Origin: Alphaproteobacteria bacterium
Lineage (GTDB): Bacteria > Pseudomonadota > Alphaproteobacteria > ATCC43930 > Allostellaceae
DNA length: 33,928 nt
Direction of reading: 5' to 3'
Assembly: GCA_020852355.1 (NCBI GenBank)
Contig: JADZBA010000162.1
Span: forward strand, 1 to 33,928
In this document: positions 8,551 to 16,650 of the stretch, one piece after another
Numbering within the stretch: position 1 is the first letter of the stretch
Layout: each line of letters opens with the position of its first letter
Position numbers and translations under genes: made by a program
Notes under the pieces: model-generated
The model's input: the letters and a program-made list of their open reading frames with translations, nothing else
Told to the model about the DNA's origin: nothing
Databases searched by the model: none

Positions 8551-9657
8551 CTAGGCCGCGTACTTCTTCACCTTGTCCCAGTCGACCGCGATGCCGAGGC
8601 CGGGCGCCTCGGTGAGGCGCACCTCGGCCGGGTGGGGCGGCAGCGGGTCGACCAGGATGTCGTCGATCGCGCGTGCCAGTGGCGAGGCATGGCAGCCCCG
8701 CGCGGCGTCGATCGAGGCGGCGAAGTGGTGGGCGGCGGCCAGCCCGATGCCCGACGCCGTCGAGCAGCCGGGCAGCACCTCGAGCGCGGCGGCGGCGCAG
8801 ATCTGGGCGATCTCGCGGCACTTGCTGATGCCGCCCAGCATGGCGAGCTTCACATGGATGCCGTCGGCGGCACCCATCGCGGCCACCGTCAGGATGTCCT
8901 GGGGGCCGCCGATGCTCTCCTCCAGCGCCAGCTTGTTGGGCGTGCGCCGGCGCAGCTCCGCCAGCCCCTGCAGCTCGTGGCGCGGCAGCGGCTGCTCGAC
9001 CCAGTCGACGCCGGCGGCGGCGAAGCGGGGCAGCGCGTTCAGCGCGTCCTTGAAGGTGTAGCCCTCGGTGCAGTCGATCTTGAGGCTGACCGCGGGCCCC
9101 AGCGCCTTGTGCACCGCCTCGACGACGGCGAGGTCGTGGGCCGGGCCGGCGGGATGGCCGCACTTGATCTCGATCTGGCGGCAGCCGTCGGCGACGCCCC
9201 GCACCGCCATGTCGACGGCGCGCTCGGGCGACATGAAGCCGATGCCGTAGCCCGGCCCCTCGACGATGACCGGCGCGTCGGTGCCGCCCAGATAGCGCCA
9301 GACCGGGATGCCCAGCGCGCGGCCGATCAGGTCGTGCAGCGCGATGTCGACCGCCCCCTTGGCGGGAAGCTGGCCGTTGACGACGCCGTCCATGCGCCGC
9401 CAGACGTCCCGGATCGAGAACGGGTCCGCGCCGATGATCGCGGGCGCCAGGTACTTCTCCAGGATCGCCGCGTGCGCCTCCATGACGGTCGAGTTCCACT
9501 TCGCCTCGGTCACGCATTCGCCGACGCCCTCGACGCCGTCGTCGGTGCGGATGCGCACGATGACGTTCTCCAGCGCCGTCAGCGTCAGCGTCGCGATGTG
9601 GTGCACCTCGCGGTTGGGGATGCGGTAGGGGATGATGTCGACCCGGGTGATCTTCAT
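8551..9657 (-). CDS. Enolase superfamily enzyme, mandelate racemase/muconate lactonizing type
   Basis: This 368-residue protein has an N-terminal capping domain (MKITRVDIIPYRIP) and a TIM barrel. Metal-ligand positions are D195 (KIDCTEGY), E221 (WVEQPLP) and E246 (LALEESIG), with catalytic lysines K165 (IEIKCG) and K270 (GIHVKLAMLGGI). The lysine pair places it in the muconate-lactonizing-enzyme subgroup, which holds cycloisomerases, dipeptide and N-acylamino-acid epimerases and proline-type epimerases/dehydratases. Two departures are visible: the first Lys of the KxK motif is Glu163, and the third metal ligand is Glu rather than Asp. It is the last gene of the amino-acid ABC operon, so an amino-acid-derived substrate is likelier than a sugar acid or muconate. 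Confidence 0.9.
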   Translation of the reverse strand: MKITRVDIIPYRIPNREVHHIATLTLTALENVIVRIRTDDGVEGVGECVTEAKWNSTVMEAHAAILEKYLAPAIIGADPFSIRDVWRRMDGVVNGQLPAKGAVDIALHDLIGRALGIPVWRYLGGTDAPVIVEGPGYGIGFMSPERAVDMAVRGVADGCRQIEIKCGHPAGPAHDLAVVEAVHKALGPAVSLKIDCTEGYTFKDALNALPRFAAAGVDWVEQPLPRHELQGLAELRRRTPNKLALEESIGGPQDILTVAAMGAADGIHVKLAMLGGISKCREIAQICAAAALEVLPGCSTASGIGLAAAHHFAASIDAARGCHASPLARAIDDILVDPLPPHPAEVRLTEAPGLGIAVDWDKVKKYAA

Positions 9658-9687
9658 GACGGCGCCGCTCCTCGCGGATGCGTGGGA

Positions 9688-10368
9688 TCAGGTGGCGCGC
9701 ACGCCGCCGGTCGTCGCGTCCTCGAGACGGCGGCTCAGCAGCGACAGCGCGTAGTTGATGGCGAAGTAGACGACGGCGACCAGCACGTAGACCGGCAGCG
9801 GCCGGTAGGGCGGGCTGGTCGTGATCAGGATCGCGCGCTCGAAGAACTCGTGCACGCCGATCACGACGACCAGCGAGGTCGACTTGATGAGGGCGATGAG
9901 CTGGCTCAGGAGGGCCGGCACCATGCGGCGCAGCGCGATCGGGAAGCGGATCAGCAGGAACACCTGCGGCGGCGCGAAACCCTGGGCCTCGGCCGCCTGG
10001 ATGACCCCGCGATCGACCGAGAGGATGCCCGCCCGCATGATCTCCGCCACCACCGCCGCGGTGAAGCCGGAGAGCGCGATGACGGCGGCGGGGAACGGGT
10101 CGAGGTTGAGGTCGAGCAGCGGCTTGGAGGCGAAATAGACGGTGAAGATGATCAGCAGCAGCGGCAGGCTGCGGATGACGTCGATGTAGAGGGCCGCCGG
10201 CCAGCGCACCGCACGCAGCCGCGACATCCGCGCCAGCGCCAGTGCGGTGCCCAGCACGAAGGCGAGCACCGCGGAGAGCGCGGTCAGCGCGAAGGTCATC
10301 GCCAGGCCGCCGGCGAGCAGCCGCATGACGCCGGCGTTGAGCAGCCAGCCGAGGTCGAGCGCGCTCAC
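9688..10368 (-). CDS. Polar amino-acid ABC transporter permease (HisM/GlnP family)
   Basis: This is a 226-residue inner-membrane permease with an N-terminal GVMRLLAGGLAMTFALTALSAVL segment. The conserved EAA loop reads IQAAEAQGFAPPQVFLLIRFPIALRRMVPALLSQLIALIKSTSL, which is diagnostic of the polar amino-acid uptake family. The YIDVIRSLPLLLIIF segment is also typical. It overlaps the next permease upstream by 4 bases, so the two subunits are likely made in equal amounts and act as a heterodimer. Thirty bases separate its end from the enolase-superfamily gene. Confidence 0.93.
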   Translation of the reverse strand: MSALDLGWLLNAGVMRLLAGGLAMTFALTALSAVLAFVLGTALALARMSRLRAVRWPAALYIDVIRSLPLLLIIFTVYFASKPLLDLNLDPFPAAVIALSGFTAAVVAEIMRAGILSVDRGVIQAAEAQGFAPPQVFLLIRFPIALRRMVPALLSQLIALIKSTSLVVVIGVHEFFERAILITTSPPYRPLPVYVLVAVVYFAINYALSLLSRRLEDATTGGVRAT

Positions 10369-11012
10369 CGTCGCGCCAGCCGGCGCTCGAGCGCGTTGAA
10401 GGCGGCCGCCGTGGGCAGCGTCAGCGCGAGATACAGCACCCCGGCGCCGACGAAGACGACGACGTAGGCGAACGTGCGCGAGCCGACCAGGTTGGCGGTG
10501 CCGAGGATCTCGCCCATCGACACGGCGGCGCCGAGCGAGGTGTTCTTGATGATGTTGATCGTCTCGGTGCCGAGCGGCGGCACCACCAGCCGCAGGGCCT
10601 GGGGCAGGATCACCAGGCGCATCGCCTGGACGAAGGACATGCCCTGCGCGGTCGCCGATTCGTACTGGCCGCGCGGGATCGCGGAGATCCCGCTGCGGAT
10701 GATCTCGGCGAACATGGCACCGCCGTAGAAGCCGACGCCGGCCACCACCGCGGCGAACGGCGACAGCTCGACGCCGAGGTTGGGCAGGGCGAAGTAGGCG
10801 AAGAAGACGATGACGATGGGCGGCACGTTGCGCGTGAACTCGACGTAGGCGGTTGCCGCCGCGCGTAGCGCGGCGAGCGGCGCCACGCGCAGCGGCGCCA
10901 CGACGATCGACAGGGAGGCGGCGACCGCCCAGCTCGCCAGCGCCAGCAGCAGGGTCGTCTGGAAGCCGTGCCAGAAGAGGCCGGCGTTGTCGGCGAGGAC
11001 GTCCCAGCTCAT
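10365..11012 (-). CDS. Polar amino-acid ABC transporter permease (HisQ/GlnP family)
   Basis: This 215-residue permease is the partner of the one at 9688. It carries YVEFTRNVPPIVIVFFAYFALP, the family's typical (E)-(F/L)-x-RNxPxxVQ-like segment, and an EAA loop ESATAQGMSFVQAMRLVILPQALRLVVPPLGTETINIIKNTSLG. It begins 37 bases after the binding-protein stop. That gap contains the repeated GGCGCC at 11023 and 11035, which could form only a short stem. Confidence 0.93.
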   Translation of the reverse strand: MSWDVLADNAGLFWHGFQTTLLLALASWAVAASLSIVVAPLRVAPLAALRAAATAYVEFTRNVPPIVIVFFAYFALPNLGVELSPFAAVVAGVGFYGGAMFAEIIRSGISAIPRGQYESATAQGMSFVQAMRLVILPQALRLVVPPLGTETINIIKNTSLGAAVSMGEILGTANLVGSRTFAYVVVFVGAGVLYLALTLPTAAAFNALERRLARR

Positions 11013-11049
11013 CGCGCGCAGGGGCGCCTTCGCCGGCGCCGGCCGGCCT

Positions 11050-11937
11050 TCATCGGGCCGTCGATTCCGCGAAGAGGCGGGCCGCCTCCGCCGCCGGCAT
11101 GCCGTACCAGCTCGCGAGGTCGTCGGGCACCGCGGTGCCGATCCACTTCTGGTACAGCTTCGCGTAGAGGCCGGTGTCGCGAATCTTCAGCAGCGCGGCG
11201 TTGACCGCGTCGACCAGCGCCTTCTCACCCGTCTTGATGCCGAGGCCCCAGGCCTCGAAGGTGAAGTTTCCGCCGACCAGCTTGGTGTTGGCGGGGTCGG
11301 CCTCGTGCATGTCCATCAGCAGCATGTAGCCGGTGGTCACCGCCTGCGTGCGGCGGTTCTGCAGCGCCAGGAAGCATTCGGGATAGGTGTTGAAGGTCAG
11401 CACGTCGGCGGTCGGCACCATGCGCCGGATCGTCTGCTCCGGCGTCGAGCCGACCACCGTGCAGACCTTGCGCCCGGCGAGATCCTTGTAGCCGGCGATG
11501 TCGGAATCCTTGCGCACGAGCAGCGACTGGCCGACGCGCAGGTAGACGTCGGAGAAGGCGATCTCGCGCATGCGCGGCTGCGAGATCGTCAGCGTCGCGG
11601 CGAGCACGTCGACGCGGTCGGTGTTGAGCTGGGTGATGCGGTTCTGCGAGGTGACCGGGACCAGCACGGCCGGCTTGGCCGTGCCGAGGATCTCGGCCGC
11701 CACCGCGTTGACGATGTCGACGTCGAAGCCGGTGATCTGGCCGGTCTGCGGCGAGAGGCCGCCGAAGCGCGGGGAATCGACGCGCACGCCGGCGATCAGA
11801 TGGCCGCGCTGGCGGATCTCCTGGAGCTTGTCGGCCGCCCGTGCCGGACCGCCCGCCACGAGCAGCGCGGGACGCAGGAAGGCGAGGGCGAGGAGGCGCG
11901 CGGCGGCGCACCGGTTCGGGGTCGGTCGGTCTGTCAC
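11050..11937 (-). CDS. Polar amino-acid ABC transporter substrate-binding protein
   Basis: This is a 295-residue periplasmic receptor of the SBP_bac_3 family. A signal peptide of about 34 residues ends at ARAADK. The mature start DKLQEIRQRGHLIAGVRVDSPRFGGLSPQTGQITGFDVDIVNAVA contains the conserved 'G-x-I-T-GFDVDI' region of amino-acid receptors. The R-x-x-x-I-x-FSDVY block follows (REIAFSDVYLRVGQSLLV), then the KDLAGRKVCTVVGSTPEQTI second-lobe motif. The ligand is expected to carry alpha-amino and carboxyl groups. It sits between the ATPase and the permeases. Confidence 0.93.
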   Translation of the reverse strand: MTDRPTPNRCAAARLLALAFLRPALLVAGGPARAADKLQEIRQRGHLIAGVRVDSPRFGGLSPQTGQITGFDVDIVNAVAAEILGTAKPAVLVPVTSQNRITQLNTDRVDVLAATLTISQPRMREIAFSDVYLRVGQSLLVRKDSDIAGYKDLAGRKVCTVVGSTPEQTIRRMVPTADVLTFNTYPECFLALQNRRTQAVTTGYMLLMDMHEADPANTKLVGGNFTFEAWGLGIKTGEKALVDAVNAALLKIRDTGLYAKLYQKWIGTAVPDDLASWYGMPAAEAARLFAESTAR

Positions 11938-11968
11938 GCGGGCTCTCCCTCGTCCGGTGGATGGTGGA

Positions 11969-12742
11969 TCACAGGATCTTCGACAGGAACGCCTTGGTGC
12001 GCTCGTGCCGCGCGTCGTCGAAGAACTCCAGCGGCGGCCGTTCCTCGACGATCATGCCGTCGTCGACGAAGACGATGCGGTCGGCGACCTCGCGCGCGAA
12101 GCCCATCTCGTGGCTGACGACCACCATCGTGATGCCGGTGTGCGCCAGGCCGCGCATGACGTCCAGCACCTCGCGGATCATCTCCGGGTCGAGCGCGCTG
12201 GTCGGCTCGTCGAACAGGATGATCTCCGGCCGCATCGCCAACGCGCGGGCGATCGCCACGCGCTGCTGCTGGCCGCCGGACAGCGCGGCCGGGTAGGCGC
12301 CGTGCTTCTCGCCGATGCCGACCCGCCGCAGCAGCTCGCGGGCCCGCTGCTCGGCCTCCCCGCGCGGCACGCCGGCGACCTTGACCGGCGCCAGCATGAC
12401 GTTCTCCAGCGCCGTCTTGTGCGGGTAGAGGTTGAACTGCTGGAACACCATGCCGATGCGCCGGCGCAGCGCGCGGATGTCCGTGCCGCGTGCCGCCACC
12501 GGCACGCCGAGGACGGTGATGTCGCCCGCGTCGATCGCCTCGATGCGGTTGATGCAGCGGATCAGCGTGCTCTTGCCCGATCCCGAGGGGCCGACGACCA
12601 CGACGACCTCGCCGGCGGCGACGCGCAGGTCGATGCCCTTCAGGACGTGGAGATCGCCGTAGCGCTTGTGGACGTCGCGGAACTCGATCGCCACGGGCCC
12701 CGCGGCGCCGATCCCGGCCCCATGCATTTCGGGCTGGCCCAT
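11969..12742 (-). CDS. Polar amino-acid ABC transporter ATPase (GlnQ/HisP family)
   Basis: The chosen start at 12742 gives 257 residues. It has a GGAGAC site about 8 bases upstream and begins 17 residues before the ABC domain ([11 protein letters not shown]). An upstream in-frame ATG at 12835 would add 31 Arg/Ala-rich residues that overlap the regulatory region. Walker [11 protein letters not shown]-loop [17 protein letters not shown], signature [15 protein letters not shown] and Walker [15 protein letters not shown] are all intact. The FNLYPH.T..ENV sequence is diagnostic of the polar amino-acid subfamily. It is the first gene of the five-gene leftward operon (ATPase, receptor, permease, permease, enolase-type enzyme). 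Confidence 0.92.
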   Translation of the reverse strand: MGQPEMHGAGIGAAGPVAIEFRDVHKRYGDLHVLKGIDLRVAAGEVVVVVGPSGSGKSTLIRCINRIEAIDAGDITVLGVPVAARGTDIRALRRRIGMVFQQFNLYPHKTALENVMLAPVKVAGVPRGEAEQRARELLRRVGIGEKHGAYPAALSGGQQQRVAIARALAMRPEIILFDEPTSALDPEMIREVLDVMRGLAHTGITMVVVSHEMGFAREVADRIVFVDDGMIVEERPPLEFFDDARHERTKAFLSKIL

Positions 12743-12835
12743 TCCGCCGGTCTCCGTACCGTCGCCCTGCGCGGGTGCCGCGTCGCCTCGCCGCAGCCGG
12801 TCGATCCGGCGCACGATGCACGCGAAAGCATGCAA

Positions 12836-12861
12836 ATTCGTATACCAGCCTGTGTATGATG
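12836..12861. promoter_or_regulatory. AT-rich imperfect inverted repeat in the divergent promoter region
   Basis: ATTCGTATAC (12836-12845) and GTGTATGATG (12852-12861) form an imperfect inverted repeat around CAGCCT, with 6 of 10 arm positions complementary. TATGAT (12855-12860) matches 5 of 6 bases of the -10 consensus on the plus strand. This is the only AT-rich patch in the region between the ABC operon and the oxidase group, and it fits a regulator (for example GntR type) acting on both. No regulator gene for this locus is in the window. Confidence 0.35.
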
Positions 12862-12921
12862 GAACAAGATTGGTGCGGACAATTGCCGGGACCGGCGCAG
12901 GCCCCGGGGGTGGCGGCGGAC

Positions 12922-14100
12922 ATGGCCAGGGCGTTCGATCTCTGCATCGTCGGTGGCGGCATCATCGGCTGCGCGACGGCGTACTACGCAGCGCGCGCCG
13001 GGCTCTCGGTGGTGCTGTGCGAGCGCGGCACGCTGGCGGGCGAGGCGTCGGGCCTCAATCCCGGCACCGTCGCGCTCGCGACCAAGGCGCCGGGCGAGCA
13101 CGTGCTGATGGCACGGGCCAGCATGGCCGAGCTGGCCCGCCTCGACGCCGCCCTCGGCCACTGCTTCGACTATGTCCGTGCGGGATCGCTGGTGATCTTC
13201 GAGGACGCGGACGAGCGCGCCTTCGCCGTCGATCATGCCGCGGCGCTGCGCGGCCACGGCGTCGAGATCACGGTCATCGACGCCGCCGAGGCGCGGCGCA
13301 TCCAGCCGATCCTGGAGGGGCCGATCGCCGGTGCCCTGTGGTCGCCTCGCGACGTCCTGGTCGGCTCGCGCGCGCTGACGCTCGCACTGGCGCAGGCCGC
13401 GCGCACGGCCGGGGCGGACCTGCGCGAGGGAACCGCGATCGGCGCGTTCGTGCGGAACGGCGAGGCATGGGACGTCGTCGCGGGCGAGACGTCGCTGCGC
13501 GCGCGCTGGCTGGTCAACGCGGCCGGCGTCGGCGCGCCCGCGGTCGGGGCCCGCGTTGGTCTCGATCATCCGATCGCGCCGCGCAAGGGTCAGCTCATGG
13601 CGACGACGCCGATCCCCGATGTGGCGCCGGTGCGGGTGACCTCGGTGCAGGAGCTGCTGCGCAAGCAGGGCCGTCCGGTCCGCGCCCATGCCGGCCCGCC
13701 GGTCGAGGTCGGCTTGACGCCGCAGCCGGGCGGTGTCGTGTTCCTCGGCGGAACCCAGGAGATGGTCGGCCTCGACGCCACCCTCGACCCGCCGACCCTG
13801 GGGACCATCGCGATGCGGGCCGTCAGGCTCTTCCCGCGGCTGGGCGAGGCGGCGATCGTGCGGGCGTGGAGCGGGTTCCGCCCCTTCGCGCCCGGCGGCC
13901 GGCCGATTGTCGGGGCCGTCGCCTCGGTGCCGGGCTACGTCGTGGCGGGCGGCCATGGCGGCGACGGGGTGGCGCTGGCGCCGATCACCGGTCGCTACGT
14001 GGCGGACCTCGTGCGGCGCGGCGGCCGCGCGCCCGCCTTCGCCGACTATGCCGCGGGACTGGCCGACGGCAGCGACGCCGGCGCGGCGGCCGCGCGATGA
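12922..14100 (+). CDS. FAD-dependent D-amino-acid oxidase/dehydrogenase-like protein (DAO family)
   Basis: This 392-residue flavoprotein has an N-terminal dinucleotide fold, [22 protein letters not shown]. It has the [18 protein letters not shown] segment seen in DadA/glycine-oxidase/opine-oxidase-B relatives, and the C-terminal FAD-binding [20 protein letters not shown] and [15 protein letters not shown] motifs. The family oxidises the C-N bond of D-amino acids, glycine, sarcosine, proline or opines. The start at 12922 has a weak GGGGGTGG site. ATGs at 12856/12859 would add about 22 unconserved residues and lie inside the putative regulatory repeat. Its stop overlaps the next start by 4 bases. 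Confidence 0.88.
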   Translation: MARAFDLCIVGGGIIGCATAYYAARAGLSVVLCERGTLAGEASGLNPGTVALATKAPGEHVLMARASMAELARLDAALGHCFDYVRAGSLVIFEDADERAFAVDHAAALRGHGVEITVIDAAEARRIQPILEGPIAGALWSPRDVLVGSRALTLALAQAARTAGADLREGTAIGAFVRNGEAWDVVAGETSLRARWLVNAAGVGAPAVGARVGLDHPIAPRKGQLMATTPIPDVAPVRVTSVQELLRKQGRPVRAHAGPPVEVGLTPQPGGVVFLGGTQEMVGLDATLDPPTLGTIAMRAVRLFPRLGEAAIVRAWSGFRPFAPGGRPIVGAVASVPGYVVAGGHGGDGVALAPITGRYVADLVRRGGRAPAFADYAAGLADGSDAGAAAAR

Positions 14101-15086
14101 CACAGGCGACGCCGGCGCGCCCGCGCGACCCGGCCGCCTGGCGAGCCGGCGACTTCCGCTCGCCCGCCGACTGGACCGTGACCCTGCCGACGCCGGTGCT
14201 GGACGAGCTCGCGGCCGAGGCCCGCCGCATCGACGCCGCGTCCGACGACGCCATCGCCGCCCATGCCGTCGACCCGGCGCGGCTGCCCGCCGCCGCCGCG
14301 GCGATGCGCGACCTCGAGCGCGAGGTGATGGCCGGGCGCGGCTTCGTCCTGGTCCAGGGGCTCGATCCCGACGCCGACGACGGCGCGCTGAAGGCCGCCT
14401 ACTGGGTGATGTCCTGCCTCCTCGGCCGGCCGGTCAGCCAGAACTCCTACGGCGAGCGCCTCTGCGATGTCATGGACCTCGGCCGCAAGATCGGCGAGAA
14501 GCGGGTGCGCGAGTACCAGACCAATGCGCATCTGCGCTTCCACACCGACCGCTGCGACCTGGTCGGCCTGCTCTGCGTGCGCAAGGCCCGCAGCGGCGGC
14601 CGCAGCTCGATCGCCAGCGCCGTCGCCGTGTTCGAGGAGATCGCCCGTGCCCGGCCCGATCTCGTGCCGCCGCTGCTGGGCGGCGTGCCCTACATGAACG
14701 TCGAGGAGGGCGGCGATTCCGGCTTCGCGCGCTACCCGGTGTTCGCCGTCGAGGACGGCATCGTCTCCTGCCGCTACCAGCGCAACACCATCGAGACCGC
14801 GATCCGCCACGGCGCGCCGTGCACGCCGGCCGAGCGCGCGGCGCTCGACGCGGTGGATGCGCTCGCCGAGAGCCCGGCCTTCCGCCTCGACATGGACCTC
14901 CGGCGCGGCGACGTGCAGCTCATCAACAACTACGCGACGCTGCATTCGCGCACCGGGTTCGAGGACTTCCCCGAGCCGCACCTGAAGCGGCGCATGACGC
15001 GGGTGTGGCTGGAGACCCCGACCCGCCGCCCGGTCGGCCCCCATTTCGCCGACTATCGCGGCGTCCCGGTGACGCTGGCGCGCTGA
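14097..15086 (+). CDS. TauD/TfdA-like Fe(II)/2-oxoglutarate dioxygenase
   Basis: This 329-residue cytoplasmic oxygenase has the iron-binding H149-x-D151 (LRFHTDRCD) and distal H283 (NNYATLHSRTGFED). The basic RRMTRVWL segment, which holds the 2-oxoglutarate-binding Arg in this family, follows. The region NAHLRFHTD...GLLCVRKARSGGRSSIAS is typical of the TfdA-like members found beside amino-acid uptake genes rather than of taurine TauD itself. It starts at an ATGA overlap with the flavoprotein gene, so the two are translationally coupled and probably act in one pathway. Hydroxylation or oxidative dealkylation of an amino-acid-like compound is the likely reaction type. Confidence 0.88.
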   Translation: MTQATPARPRDPAAWRAGDFRSPADWTVTLPTPVLDELAAEARRIDAASDDAIAAHAVDPARLPAAAAAMRDLEREVMAGRGFVLVQGLDPDADDGALKAAYWVMSCLLGRPVSQNSYGERLCDVMDLGRKIGEKRVREYQTNAHLRFHTDRCDLVGLLCVRKARSGGRSSIASAVAVFEEIARARPDLVPPLLGGVPYMNVEEGGDSGFARYPVFAVEDGIVSCRYQRNTIETAIRHGAPCTPAERAALDAVDALAESPAFRLDMDLRRGDVQLINNYATLHSRTGFEDFPEPHLKRRMTRVWLETPTRRPVGPHFADYRGVPVTLAR

Positions 15087-15157
15087 CGCTCCCGCGAGCG
15101 GTTGACGCGGCCCGGTGCCGCCTCGACGATGGCGCCCGCCACCCCGCCGGAGGATCG

Positions 15158-16639
15158 ATGCGCGCCGTCGTCGCCATGATGAAGCACGAGACCAACACCT
15201 TCTCGCCCGTGCCGACGCCGCTCGCCCGCTTCGGCCGCGGGTCCGGCGAGCCGTGGTACGGTGCCGCGGCGAAGGCGGAGTTCCGCGGCACCAACACGGG
15301 ATTCGGCGCCTTCCTGGCGCTGGCCGAGGCGGCCGGGCATGAGGTGGCGACGCCGATCGCCGCTTCCGCCGCGCCGTCCGGTCCGGTCGAGGCCAATGCC
15401 TACGAGGCGATGTCGGCCGCTATCCTGGAGGCGGTCGACCGCGGCTGCGACGTGCTGTTCCTCGACCTCCACGGCGCCATGGTGGCGGAGACGACCGACG
15501 ACGGCGAAGGCACGCTGCTGGAGCGCATCCGGCGGCTGAAGCCCGACCTGCCGATCGCCGTGGCGCTCGACCTGCACGCCAACATGACCGATCGCATCGT
15601 GCGCCACTGCACGGCACTGGTCGGCTACAAGACCTATCCGCACATCGACATGGCGGCAGCGGGCGACCAGGCCGGCCGCATCGTGCTCGACGCCATGGCG
15701 GGCAAGGTGGCGCCGGCGATGGCCTGGGGCAGCCGGCCGATGATCCCGCACACGCTGCGCATGGGCCATGACGAGGCGCCGATGGGCCCGCTCATCGAGC
15801 GCGCGCGGGCGCAGGAGAAGGAAGGGCTCCTGGCGGTCAGCGTCTTCGGTGGCTTTCCGATGGCGGACATCCCGCAGCCCGGGCTCAGCGTCGTCGCGGT
15901 CGCCGATCGCGACGGGCCGCGCGCGGCCCGCGCCGCGCTCGAGCTGCTGGACCAGGCATGGGAGCGGCGGGCGGACTTCGTCTACAAGGCCGAGCCGCTC
16001 GCCCGGTCCGTGGCGCGCGCCAGGGCGATGACCGACGGCCCGGTGCTGCTGATCGACCATGCCGACAACTGCGCCTCCGGCGGCACGCAGGACACGATGG
16101 CGGTCATCGCGGAGGCGATGCGCCAGGGGCTGCAGGACGTCGCGGTCTTCGCCGTCGTCGATCCCGGCGCGGTGGCGGCGATGGTCGCGGCCGGGGTCGG
16201 TGCCAAGGTCACGCTGCCGCTCGGCGGCAAGACCGACATGCCCGCGATCGGCCGGTCGGGAGTGCCGCTGGAGGTGACGGGCGTGGTGCGCGCGATCACC
16301 GACGGCCAGTTCACGGTCACGGGGCCGATGTCGACCGGCACGCGCGCCCATATGGGCCGCTCGGCGGTGCTCGACACCGGACCGATGCAGATCGTCGTGA
16401 TCGAGCAGCACCACGAGCCCTTCGACCTCGGCGCCTTCCGCTCGGTCGGGATCGAGCCGACGCAGAAGCGCTATCTCATCCTGAAGAGCCGTATCCACTA
16501 TCGCGCCGGCTTCAAGCCGATCGCGCGGGCGATCGTCGAGTGCGACGGCGAGGGCGTCACCAGTTCCGACTACTCGCTGTTCCGCTTCCGCAAGCTCAAC
16601 CGCCCGACCTACCCGCTGGTGGCCGACGCGCAGCCCTGA
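15158..16639 (+). CDS. MlrC-family (M81) metallohydrolase
   Basis: This 493-residue protein has the full two-part MlrC architecture, an N-terminal DUF1485-type catalytic half and the C-terminal MlrC domain. Likely zinc and catalytic residues are E11 (KHETNTFSP), D138 and H140 (ALDLHANM) and H162 (TYPHIDMA). The DHADNCASGGTQDT motif begins the C-terminal domain. The named member, Sphingomonas MlrC, cleaves linear microcystin products. Most relatives sit in amino-acid catabolic operons and have unknown substrates, so it should not be taken as microcystin degradation. The ATG follows GGAGG. It lies 71 bases after the dioxygenase gene. Confidence 0.9.
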   Translation: MRAVVAMMKHETNTFSPVPTPLARFGRGSGEPWYGAAAKAEFRGTNTGFGAFLALAEAAGHEVATPIAASAAPSGPVEANAYEAMSAAILEAVDRGCDVLFLDLHGAMVAETTDDGEGTLLERIRRLKPDLPIAVALDLHANMTDRIVRHCTALVGYKTYPHIDMAAAGDQAGRIVLDAMAGKVAPAMAWGSRPMIPHTLRMGHDEAPMGPLIERARAQEKEGLLAVSVFGGFPMADIPQPGLSVVAVADRDGPRAARAALELLDQAWERRADFVYKAEPLARSVARARAMTDGPVLLIDHADNCASGGTQDTMAVIAEAMRQGLQDVAVFAVVDPGAVAAMVAAGVGAKVTLPLGGKTDMPAIGRSGVPLEVTGVVRAITDGQFTVTGPMSTGTRAHMGRSAVLDTGPMQIVVIEQHHEPFDLGAFRSVGIEPTQKRYLILKSRIHYRAGFKPIARAIVECDGEGVTSSDYSLFRFRKLNRPTYPLVADAQP

Positions 16640-16650
16640 GGCGCGGGCGG

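Noticed and set aside
8632-10467. A 611-codon plus-strand open frame
   Set aside because: It is a shadow of the enolase-type and permease genes; it is rich in Asp/Arg/Gln/His repeats with no recognisable domain.
11023-11040. GGCGCC-N6-GGCGCC in the gap between the amino-acid receptor and permease genes
   Set aside because: It is only a 6-base stem made of a self-complementary hexamer that is common in this GC-rich DNA, so I do not treat it as a second intercistronic hairpin.
15087-15157. CGCTC-CCGC-GAGCG small hairpin after the dioxygenase stop
   Set aside because: A 5-base stem without a T-run is too weak to call a terminator; the MlrC gene follows on the same strand.
15158-16639. Microcystin degradation (MlrC)
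   Set aside because: No MlrA, MlrB or MlrD gene is present and the neighbours are amino-acid catabolic genes. The MlrC family is broad, so only the family is assigned.
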